The position numbers and the translations under genes are program-made. Under the pieces are notes generated by a model. The model was not told the origin of the DNA. It ran no database searches and saw only the letters and a program-made list of their open reading frames with translations. 64,000 nt of DNA from Streptomyces sp. NBC_01241 (GTDB lineage: Bacteria; Actinomycetota; Actinomycetes; Streptomycetales; Streptomycetaceae): positions 2,080,501 to 2,144,500 of the forward strand of contig NZ_CP108494.1 of NCBI RefSeq assembly GCF_041435435.1. Direction: 5' to 3'. Below, one piece after another: positions 25,875 to 32,574 of the stretch; the stretch's first letter is position 1, and every line of letters begins with the position of its first letter.

Positions 25875-26834
25875 GTGCCGGACAACAGCCGGAGGAGCGG
25901 CCGGGGGATCGGCCGGGACAACAGCCAGGGCAACGGCCGGGGCGGCGGCCCGGTGGTCCATGGCTTCCCCCACCTCGACACCGTCCGGTCCGCGATCACG
26001 GCGCTGTACCGGAGGCTGTCGTACGACGGTGTCCGCGGCTACGCCACGAGCCTGACGCCCGCCGACGCGGCCTTCTGCGACCAGGACGATCTGCACCTCG
26101 GCGCCCAGCGGGTGGCGCGCGCCATCGTCCAGCACCTGCATCTGCCGGACGCCCGGATGATCGTCGGCTTCCGGACGATGGAACACGCCGCCGGTGTCGA
26201 ACTCGCCGCGGGACCCGAGTACTTCATCGAACTCAACGACCGCTTCCGCACCCATCGCAGGGACATCGGCGCCGCGCTCTCGCATGAAATCACGCATGTG
26301 CTGCTGCACCGCCTGGGCCTGGAGTTCCCCGGTACGCGCGACAACGAGATCCTCACCGACACGGCGACGACGTACCTGGGCGCGGGCTGGCTGCTGCTGG
26401 ACGCGTTCCGCGAGGACGCCGTCTCCAGCCAGAAGCTCGGCTATCTCACCCCGGAGGAGTTCGGATACGTCCTCGCCAAGCGGGCGTTCGCCTTCGACGA
26501 GGATCCCTCCCCGTGGTTCACGAGCCCGCAGGCGTACACGGCCTACGCCAAAGGCCGCGCCCAGGCCCTCCACGACACCCGGCTGCCGCCCCTCACGGCC
26601 GCGGGCTGGGCGGGCCGGCACCGCTACGCCAAGGACCGGCGGCACGCCCAGGACCACCCGGCCACGGGGGCGGCCCAGGGCTCCGACGCCCCGTACGCCT
26701 TCGAGAACGGCCCGCAAGGGCTCCGGGTCTCCTTCGCCTGCCCCACCTGCCACCAGCGCATCCGCGTTCCGGTGCGCGGCCGGGTTCGGGCCCGGTGCGG
26801 ACTGTGCCGGACCGTCCTGGACTGCACCACCTGA
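25875..26834 (+). CDS. Putative HExxH metallopeptidase with C-terminal zinc ribbon
   Basis: A 319-residue protein I cannot assign to a named family. It begins with a short Gly/Arg/Asn-rich basic segment, then residues 35-230 contain ALSHEITHVLLHRLG (an HExxH zinc site) followed by NEILTDTATTYLGAG, where a Glu or Asp could be the third ligand, as in gluzincins. The C-terminus has FACPTCHQRIRVP and CGLC, a four-Cys zinc ribbon. GTG start with GGAGGGGG upstream. No signal peptide or membrane span, so cytoplasmic. Divergent from the trypsin gene. Confidence 0.7.
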   Translation: MPDNSRRSGRGIGRDNSQGNGRGGGPVVHGFPHLDTVRSAITALYRRLSYDGVRGYATSLTPADAAFCDQDDLHLGAQRVARAIVQHLHLPDARMIVGFRTMEHAAGVELAAGPEYFIELNDRFRTHRRDIGAALSHEITHVLLHRLGLEFPGTRDNEILTDTATTYLGAGWLLLDAFREDAVSSQKLGYLTPEEFGYVLAKRAFAFDEDPSPWFTSPQAYTAYAKGRAQALHDTRLPPLTAAGWAGRHRYAKDRRHAQDHPATGAAQGSDAPYAFENGPQGLRVSFACPTCHQRIRVPVRGRVRARCGLCRTVLDCTT

Positions 26835-26885
26835 AACAACCGGGGGCTCCACTCCGGAACCAGCCGCCCGGGGGCTGAGGACCGC

Positions 26886-26919
26886 GCGGTGACCGGACGG
26901 GGGGCCGCCCGGTCACCGC
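26886..26919. terminator. Bidirectional terminator between HExxH protein and helicase genes
   Basis: Perfect 11-bp stem (26886-26896 with 26909-26919), 12-base loop, between convergent genes. Confidence 0.75.
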
Positions 26920-26934
26920 ACTCGGTCCGCGACG

Positions 26935-28575
26935 CTACGCGGCCCTGCGGCCACGTCCCGCCGCCGCACCACCGCGTCCGGCCCCGGAACGCCCGGCCCC
27001 GGCACCACGCGCCTCACCGCCGCCACGGCCACCGCCCGCACCGGCGCCACGGGAAGAACCGCCCGCGCCCCGGCCCTCGGCGCCGCCGCCCTGTCCGGCA
27101 CCACCGCGCCGGCCCCGGCCGCGGCTGCCCGAGCGGAAGGCGGAGCCACCGGCCGCCGCCCCGCCCGACCGGGTACGCGCCTTCGGCTGGGTCGGCTGCG
27201 GGACCTCGATGACGATCGCGACGCCGGACGGCTCACGGGCCCCGGTGATCCGGGTGAGCTCCTCGTCGCTGGACTTGATCCGGGTGGTCCGCGGGGCGAT
27301 GCCCGCATCGGCCATCAGCCGGGTCATCTCCCGCTTCTCCTCGGGCAGCACCAGGGTGACGACGCTGCCGGACTCCCCGGCACGCGCCGTGCGCCCGCCG
27401 CGGTGGAGATAGTCCTTGTGATCGGTCGGCGGGTCCACGTTCACGACCAGGTCGAGGTCGTCGACGTGGATGCCGCGCGCCGCCACGTTCGTCGCCACGA
27501 GCGCGGTGACCTGACCGTTCTTGAACTGGTCCAGCGTCCGGTTGCGCTGCGGCTGCGAGCGCCCGCCGTGCAGGGCGGCGGCCCGTACACCGCTGGCCAG
27601 CAGCCGCTTGGCGAAGCGGTCGGCGCCACGCTTGGTGTCCACGAACATGATCACCCGGCCGTCACGGGCGGCGATCCGGGTGGCGACGGCCTTCTTGTCG
27701 GTCTCGTCGGCCACGTGCAGCACATGGTGCTCCATCGTGGTGACCGCGCCCGCGGACGGGTCCACCGAGTGCACGACCGGGTCCGTCAGGAACATCTTGA
27801 CCAGGCGGTCGATGTTCTTGTCGAGCGTCGCGGAGAACAGCATCCGCTGACCGTCCGGCTCGACCTGCTTGAGCAGCGCGACGACCTGCGGCATGAAGCC
27901 CATGTCGGCCATCTGGTCGGCCTCGTCGAGGACGGTGATGGCGACCTGGTCGAGGCGGCAGTCGCCACGCTCGATGAGGTCCTTCAGCCGGCCCGGAGTG
28001 GCGACGAGCACCTCGGCGCCGCGGCGCAGCGTGCCGGACTGCTTGCTGATCGACATGCCGCCGACGACGGTGGCCAGGCGCAGGTTCACGGCCGTGGCGT
28101 ACGGCGTCAGCGCGTCGGTGACCTGCTGGGCGAGCTCGCGGGTCGGCACGAGGACGAGCGCGAGCGGGGCGCGCGGCTCGGCGCGCCGTCCGCCGGTACG
28201 GGCCAGCAGCGCGAGGCCGAAGGCGAGGGTCTTGCCGGAGCCGGTGCGGCCGCGGCCGAGGATGTCCCGGCCGGCGAGCGAGTTCGGCAGGGTGGCGCCC
28301 TGGATCGGGAACGGATCGGTGACGCCCTGCGCGGCAAGGGTCTTCAGCAGGGCTGCGGGCATGTCCAGCTCGGCGAACGCCTCGACGGCGGGCAGTGCGG
28401 GGGTCATGGTTTCGGGCAGGGCGAATTCGCCCTGCGGCGGCGTGGCCCTGCGACGGGGCGACGCCTTGCCGGATCCCTTGCCGGAACCCTTAGCGGTTGC
28501 CATTGCCGGGGCCGTGCCGCGCCCCCTCGACGGGCGGTTGCGGGCGGGTCGGTCCTGGCGTTCGGAGCGGGTCAT
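26935..28575 (-). CDS. DEAD-box RNA helicase with RGG-rich tail
   Basis: A 546-residue helicase. Q motif DPFPIQGATLP, Walker A RTGSGKT, motif Ia PTRELAQQ, DEAD in VLDEADQM, SAT in LFSATLD, and motif VI HRGGRTARAGE are all present. N-terminal 45 residues are basic; the last 90 residues are Gly/Arg-rich (RGG-like) and should bind RNA. It unwinds structured RNA, probably in cold adaptation, given cspA just upstream. The leader carries a 10-bp repeat array. Start ATG 28575 has GGAGGGCAATTCC upstream; an internal ATG at MATAKG is an alternative. Confidence 0.92.
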   Translation of the reverse strand: MTRSERQDRPARNRPSRGRGTAPAMATAKGSGKGSGKASPRRRATPPQGEFALPETMTPALPAVEAFAELDMPAALLKTLAAQGVTDPFPIQGATLPNSLAGRDILGRGRTGSGKTLAFGLALLARTGGRRAEPRAPLALVLVPTRELAQQVTDALTPYATAVNLRLATVVGGMSISKQSGTLRRGAEVLVATPGRLKDLIERGDCRLDQVAITVLDEADQMADMGFMPQVVALLKQVEPDGQRMLFSATLDKNIDRLVKMFLTDPVVHSVDPSAGAVTTMEHHVLHVADETDKKAVATRIAARDGRVIMFVDTKRGADRFAKRLLASGVRAAALHGGRSQPQRNRTLDQFKNGQVTALVATNVAARGIHVDDLDLVVNVDPPTDHKDYLHRGGRTARAGESGSVVTLVLPEEKREMTRLMADAGIAPRTTRIKSSDEELTRITGAREPSGVAIVIEVPQPTQPKARTRSGGAAAGGSAFRSGSRGRGRRGGAGQGGGAEGRGAGGSSRGAGAGGGRGGGEARGAGAGRSGAGRGGAAAGRGRRAA

Positions 28576-28589
28576 ACGGAATTGCCCTC

Positions 28590-28660
28590 CTGGGGGATTC
28601 CTGAGGATTCCTAGGGATTCCTGGGAACTGCTTGGGACTGCTGGGGACTACTGAGGGGGT
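28590..28660 (-). repeat. 10-bp tandem repeat in the helicase leader
   Basis: Degenerate 10-bp units with consensus CTGGGGATTC run for about seven copies (CTGAGGATTC, CTAGGGATTC, CTGGGAACTG, CTTGGGACTG, CTGGGGACTA and so on) between the cspA terminator and the helicase start. Confidence 0.8.
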
Positions 28661-28718
28661 GCTGGGGACCTCCGCGGGACGGGCGGTGCTTCTTCGCCCT
28701 GTCCCGTGGACAGCACAA

Positions 28719-28753
28719 GCCGGGACCCGCACCTTCACGGTGCGGGCCCCGGC
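28719..28753 (-). terminator. Terminator after cspA
   Basis: A 15-bp stem with one A-C mismatch (28719-28733 with 28739-28753) and a 5-base loop, 22 bp past the cspA stop. It separates cspA from the helicase gene, though readthrough is possible. Confidence 0.75.
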
Positions 28754-28774
28754 TGCGAGGTACGCGTCCGGCAA

Positions 28775-28978
28775 TTAGGCCGGGACGATGTTCTCCGCCT
28801 GCGGGCCCTTCTGGCCCTGCGTGACGTCGAAGGAGACCTTCTGGCCCTCCTGGAGCTCACGGAAGCCCGAGGTGGCGATGTTGGAGTAGTGGGCGAAGAC
28901 GTCGGCGCCGCCGCCGTCCTGCTCGATGAAGCCGAAGCCCTTTTCCGAGTTGAACCACTTCACGGTTCCAGTAGCCAT
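28775..28978 (-). CDS. cspA: Cold-shock protein, CspA family
   Basis: A 67-residue single OB-fold protein of normal length. RNP1 KGFGFIEQ and RNP2 VFAHYS are intact, with the typical start [14 protein letters not shown]. It binds single-stranded RNA/DNA and acts as an RNA chaperone. TAGGAGAATGAC before ATG is a good ribosome site. It precedes a DEAD-box helicase on the same strand. Its leader is AT-rich and contains a hairpin with a U-rich tail. Confidence 0.96.
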   Translation of the reverse strand: MATGTVKWFNSEKGFGFIEQDGGGADVFAHYSNIATSGFRELQEGQKVSFDVTQGQKGPQAENIVPA

Positions 28979-29444
28979 GTCATTCTCCTAAAAGAGGTGC
29001 AGTGCCGGAAATCCGCACTTTACGAATTCCAAGTCGCCGCATTGAGCCCCATCCGGAGAAAGCCGGAAAACAATAATGCGCCTGAGGAAGCATTCCCGTC
29101 AGGCGCACATAATGTTCATGGGTACCAAAACTGCAACACGGCAACCGTAGCACGATCTGTCGGTCAGCGGTGGAACACCCCGCGCCGCCGGTCGGCAGAT
29201 TTTTGCCCGGACCCATGGGCCAACTGGCCGGGAGCAGGCTCGACACGCCGCCGAAAATTTCCCGCGGCAGGTGTCGGCGCGGCCGGGCAGCCCCGGTCCG
29301 CAGGCCGTAGCGGCCGCCGGTCCGGGCTCCGGCTCATGCGGCGTCGTCGTCGTCAAATTCTGGACCGGTTACGCCGAGTGGGTGACCCGGCACGATCGCA
29401 CAGCCTCGTCCTGGGACGTGTCGCTGCCACTCCTTCTCGTGAGG
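28979..29444. other. Intergenic leader region of cspA
   Basis: 466 bp without a convincing gene, markedly more AT-rich near cspA. On the minus strand it carries a terminator-like hairpin at 29077-29107. A possible promoter (TTGCAG, 18-base spacer, TTATGT) lies immediately before that hairpin. The 29200-29444 part shows nothing clear; the KstR2-like gene upstream also reads into it. Confidence 0.5.
29062..29107 (-). terminator. Attenuator-like hairpin with U-tract in the cspA leader
   Basis: Read on the minus strand: TGCGCCTGA (29107-29099), a 13-base loop, TCAGGCGCA (29085-29077), then TTATTGTTTTCC. A 9-bp stem followed by a U-rich run is rare in this GC-rich genome. It lies about 100 bases before the cspA start, so it may end a short RNA or regulate cspA. 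Confidence 0.6.
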
Positions 29445-30056
29445 TCAGATGTCCAGGGCGATGCCGTCCAGGACCATCGAGAGGTACTGGCGGGCGATCT
29501 CCTCGGGGCTGTGCTGTCCGCCGGGCCGGTACCAGGACGCCGCGACCCAGACGGTGTCGCGGACGAAGCGGTAGGTCAGACGGATGTCGAGGTCGGCGCG
29601 GAAGGCCTGGTCGGCGACGCCGCGTTCCAGCGTGCCGAGCCAGACCTTCTCGAACTTCTGCTGGGAGTCGACGAGGTACTGGAAGCGCGGCTGGGTGGCC
29701 AGGTGCTTGGACTCCTTCTGGTAGATGGCGACGGCGGCGCGGTGCCGGTCGATCTCCCGGAAGGACTCGGTGACGAGCGCCTCGATGGTCTCCCGGGGGC
29801 CGAGGCCGGCGGCGAGCACCGCGTCGTACCCCTCCCAGAGTTCGGCGAGGAAGGTCGAGAGGATCTCGTCGATCATCGATTCCTTGGAATCGAAGTGGTA
29901 GTAGAGGCTGCCCGCGAGCATCCCGGCCTCGTCCGCAATCTTGCGGACGGTGGTGGCGTTGTATCCCTGCGCGGCGAACACCTCGGCGGCGGTGTCGAGC
30001 AGTTCGCGGCGGCGCTCGGGCGCAGGGGTCACCTGGGGCTTCTTCTTGTTAGGCAC
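29445..30056 (-). CDS. TetR-family regulator, KstR2-like
   Basis: A 203-residue regulator. HTH region NATTVRKIADEAGMLAGSLY; the C-terminal part (QKESKHLATQPRFQYLVDSQ, TYRFVRDTVWVAASWYRPGG) closely resembles mycobacterial KstR2, which senses an acyl-CoA from sterol ring catabolism. No CoA-catabolism genes are adjacent, so the target here is unknown. GTG 30056 is chosen from GGAG upstream and family length. Confidence 0.88.
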   Translation of the reverse strand: MPNKKKPQVTPAPERRRELLDTAAEVFAAQGYNATTVRKIADEAGMLAGSLYYHFDSKESMIDEILSTFLAELWEGYDAVLAAGLGPRETIEALVTESFREIDRHRAAVAIYQKESKHLATQPRFQYLVDSQQKFEKVWLGTLERGVADQAFRADLDIRLTYRFVRDTVWVAASWYRPGGQHSPEEIARQYLSMVLDGIALDI

Positions 30057-30140
30057 GCGCCCATTCTCCGCCCGCCGGGAAACCGCCCGGGACACCCGCC
30101 CGGGACGCTCGCCCGGCCGGACCGGCCCGGCCTCTCGGGC

Positions 30141-30176
30141 GGAGGTCAGGAGCGGAGGTCAGGAGCAGAGGTCAGG
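30141..30176. repeat. 13-bp tandem repeat between KstR2-like and PPOX genes
   Basis: GGAGGTCAGGAGC is repeated exactly at 30141-30153 and 30154-30166, with a third diverged copy to about 30176 that runs into the 3' end of the PPOX gene. Confidence 0.85.
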
Positions 30177-30672
30177 ATTCGTACGGGGCACTGTCGTCCC
30201 CGGTCCGGCGGATCGTGCGCAGGGGCTTTCCGGGCCGCCACACCTGGACCACCAGCTCGTCGGAGTCCAGCGTCGTCCGGACCACCTCCTGGACTTCCGC
30301 GCGGAAGAGGTGGAACGGCTCCGGCGGCTTCACCTCCTCGGTGAAGCGGGCCAGGATCCCGGGGTCGGTCTCCTCGACCGCGCGGCCGGAGACCCGGACG
30401 TCGCCGTCGGCCATCTCGGCGTCCGGTCCCGGATTGGCCTGTACCGCGAACCGCGGATCGCGCAGCAGGTCCAGCGCCTTGCGCGAGTTCGGCATCATGC
30501 CGAGCCACAGTTCACCGAAGAGGACGTACACCTCCAGGCCGGTCACCCGTGGCGATCCGTCCTTGCGCAGGGTCGCCAGGACCTGGTGCTTGTACTGCCC
30601 GAAACGGGCCTGGACGGTGTCGGCGAAGGCCGGCTGTGCGGACTGGAACTCTTTCCAGGAACTCGATGTCAT
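30172..30672 (-). CDS. Pyridoxamine 5'-phosphate oxidase-like FMN-binding split-barrel protein
   Basis: A 166-residue split-barrel protein. QVLATLRKDGSPRVTGLEVY and SRKALDLLRDPRFAVQANPG are typical of the PPOX/general-stress FMN-binding family, many of which use F420 or FMN in actinobacteria. Substrate unknown. A 16-bp repeat array lies in the gap before it, and HutD is the next gene upstream on the strand. Confidence 0.82.
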   Translation of the reverse strand: MTSSSWKEFQSAQPAFADTVQARFGQYKHQVLATLRKDGSPRVTGLEVYVLFGELWLGMMPNSRKALDLLRDPRFAVQANPGPDAEMADGDVRVSGRAVEETDPGILARFTEEVKPPEPFHLFRAEVQEVVRTTLDSDELVVQVWRPGKPLRTIRRTGDDSAPYES

Positions 30673-30730
30673 GAGGCCATAGAACTCTGGAATCCCGACA
30701 TCCCCTGTCCGGAATTCCGCTCGGCCCGAA

Positions 30731-30794
30731 GGTTCGCCCGCCCGACGGCTCGCCCGCCCGACGGTTCGCCCGCCCGACGGCTCGCCCGCCCGGC
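30731..30794. repeat. 16-bp tandem repeat between PPOX and HutD genes
   Basis: Four head-to-tail units (30731, 30747, 30763, 30779) alternating GGTTCGCCCGCCCGAC and GGCTCGCCCGCCCGAC. They fill the space between the HutD stop and the PPOX start. Confidence 0.92.
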
Positions 30795-30798
30795 GGCC

Positions 30799-31362
30799 TC
30801 ATCCCCTCGACAGGGTCACCACCAGGGCCCACCCCTGGGTCCGGAGCACCCCTGGCGATTCCCCCTGCGCCAACAACGCGTCGTAGCGGTCGAGTGCGAC
30901 GTCCTGGCCATCGAGCACCGCACCGTCCTCCAGCGCGACGGCCAGCACCGCTCCGCCCTGCGGCACCGCCAGCCGGACGGTGCCGCGTACCACCGCGACC
31001 TCCGCGCTCGTACGCTCCCTGCGGTACATCACGTTGAAGTTCACGACCGGGCCGCCGAGCAGCCGGCCGTACGTCTCCAGGTCGCCGGGGAATTCGTGCG
31101 GCCAGTACGCCTCGTCGACGATGTGGTGCTCGCCGCCCACCATGAGGTCCATCCCGGCGCCCTCGACCACGGTCAGCGTGCGGTCGACGCCGGGGAACGA
31201 GGAGAACGGCCCGTCCCCGGACACATCGGCCAGGCTGACCCGCCAGTCGAAGGCGTCCAGCGGCGCGCCCTCGGGGTACGCCGCGATCTCCCGGGTGACT
31301 CCCCCGCCGTTCTTCCAGGGCGTGGCCGTGCGGTCGGCCGCCCGCAGCACCCGGGCCGTCAC
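30799..31362 (-). CDS. HutD/Ves-family protein
   Basis: A 187-residue bicupin-like protein. TPWKNGGGVTREIAAYPEG, FDWRVSLADV and FSSFPGVDRTLTVVEG are the family hallmarks. HutD is linked to histidine utilisation in other bacteria but its chemistry is not settled; no hut genes are near. GTG start overlaps the stop of a small upstream open frame (GTGA), suggesting coupling. Confidence 0.88.
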   Translation of the reverse strand: MTARVLRAADRTATPWKNGGGVTREIAAYPEGAPLDAFDWRVSLADVSGDGPFSSFPGVDRTLTVVEGAGMDLMVGGEHHIVDEAYWPHEFPGDLETYGRLLGGPVVNFNVMYRRERTSAEVAVVRGTVRLAVPQGGAVLAVALEDGAVLDGQDVALDRYDALLAQGESPGVLRTQGWALVVTLSRG

Positions 31363-31475
31363 CTGCCGATCCCCTGCGCCCGGGCCGCCAGGGCCTGGAC
31401 GCTGCCGTCCCGGGCGGTCTCCTCGAACTCGCGGAGGCTGATGGCCGGACCTGTGGTGGCGGACGAGCCGACCAT
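31359..31475 (-). CDS. Small 38-residue open frame coupled to HutD
   Basis: ATG 31475 has GGAG 8 bases upstream and the frame ends in a TGA overlapping the HutD GTG. It reads as one amphipathic helix (ISLREFEETARDGSVQALAA). No known family. It may be a genuine small protein or a leader that couples translation; the good ribosome site and the overlap are the evidence. Confidence 0.45.
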   Translation of the reverse strand: MVGSSATTGPAISLREFEETARDGSVQALAARAQGIGR

Positions 31476-31622
31476 GCGCGTTCTCCGAATCCCCGACGTG
31501 TCAGAACACTGAGAGCACCGAGCGTAAGGCACCCGGATCCGTCCCGGACGGCGGCGTTCGCTATCTTGATCGCCGCCGCCCCCACCGGCCGCTCGTGTCT
31601 GCCCACCGTGAAGGAGCCTGCC

Positions 31623-32552
31623 GTGGAGGCCGCGGTCACCACCTGTTTTCGCCATCCGTCGTACGAGACGTATGTGAGCTGCACACGCTGCGAACGCTTC
31701 ATCTGCCCCGACTGCATGCGTGAGGCCGCCGTCGGCCACCACTGCGTGGAGTGCGTGAAGGAGGGGCAGCGCTCGGTCCGGCAGGCGCGCACGGTGTTCG
31801 GCGGCGCGGTGCCCAGGAGCGCGGTGCCGCTCGTCACGTACGTGCTGATGGGCCTCAACATCCTGGTGTATCTAGGCGAGTTGGTCCGCCCGGGGATCGT
31901 CGACCGGTTCGCGATGCTCGGCGCGGGTATGAACGGCCCGGACGGCGCCCAGTACGTCTACGAGGCCGGGAACTTCCCCGGCTTCGATGTGATCGGTGTG
32001 GTGGGCGGTGAGTGGTACCGGCTGCTGACCGGGGCTTTCCTGCACCTCCCGCCGGACGGGTCGTCCTTCGGCTCGCTGCCGTTCGGGGTGCTGCACATCC
32101 TCTTCAACATGTACGCGCTGTGGAATCTGGGCCGGGTCGTCGAGGAGCAGCTGGGCCGGGCCCGTTACCTCGCGCTGTATCTGCTGTCCGCGCTGGGCGG
32201 TTCGGTCCTGGTGTATCTGATCGCGCCGTCCGACAGCACGGTGGGCGCCTCCGGGGCGATCTTCGGTCTCGGTGCGGCGTTCTACGTCATCAACCGGCGT
32301 CTGGGCCGCGACATGCAGGCGGTGAACCGGTTCATGGCCGGGTTCCTGATCTGGATGCTGATCTCGGCCGGATTCACCTCGTGGCAGGGCCACTTGGGCG
32401 GGCTGCTGACGGGGGCCGTCGTCACGGTCGCGTACGCGTACGCCCCGGCGAAGCAGCGTACGGCGATTCAGGTGGGCGCGGGCGTGGTGCTGCTCGCCGT
32501 GCTGGTGCTGCTGGTGGTGCTCAAGACGTCGGCGCTGACGGGCGGTGCGTGA
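31623..32552 (+). CDS. Rhomboid-family intramembrane serine protease with N-terminal zinc finger
   Basis: A 309-residue protein. The N-terminal 45 residues contain a B-box-like zinc finger (CFRHPSYETYVSCTRCERF, ICPDC, HHCVEC). Six or so membrane spans follow, with rhomboid signatures: HILFNMYALWNLG, catalytic Ser in VGASGAIFGLG and catalytic His in QGHLGGLLTG. It cleaves membrane-embedded substrates. GTG 31623 is chosen because AAGGAG lies 7 bases upstream. It converges with the giant STAND gene, 22 bp apart. Confidence 0.92.
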   Translation: MEAAVTTCFRHPSYETYVSCTRCERFICPDCMREAAVGHHCVECVKEGQRSVRQARTVFGGAVPRSAVPLVTYVLMGLNILVYLGELVRPGIVDRFAMLGAGMNGPDGAQYVYEAGNFPGFDVIGVVGGEWYRLLTGAFLHLPPDGSSFGSLPFGVLHILFNMYALWNLGRVVEEQLGRARYLALYLLSALGGSVLVYLIAPSDSTVGASGAIFGLGAAFYVINRRLGRDMQAVNRFMAGFLIWMLISAGFTSWQGHLGGLLTGAVVTVAYAYAPAKQRTAIQVGAGVVLLAVLVLLVVLKTSALTGGA

Positions 32553-32574
32553 GCACCGCCCCGGCCGTGTCCCC

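Noticed and set aside
28979..29444. Protein-coding gene between cspA and the KstR2-like regulator
   Set aside because: Short frames lack ribosome sites and codon bias; the region is better explained as leader and promoter.
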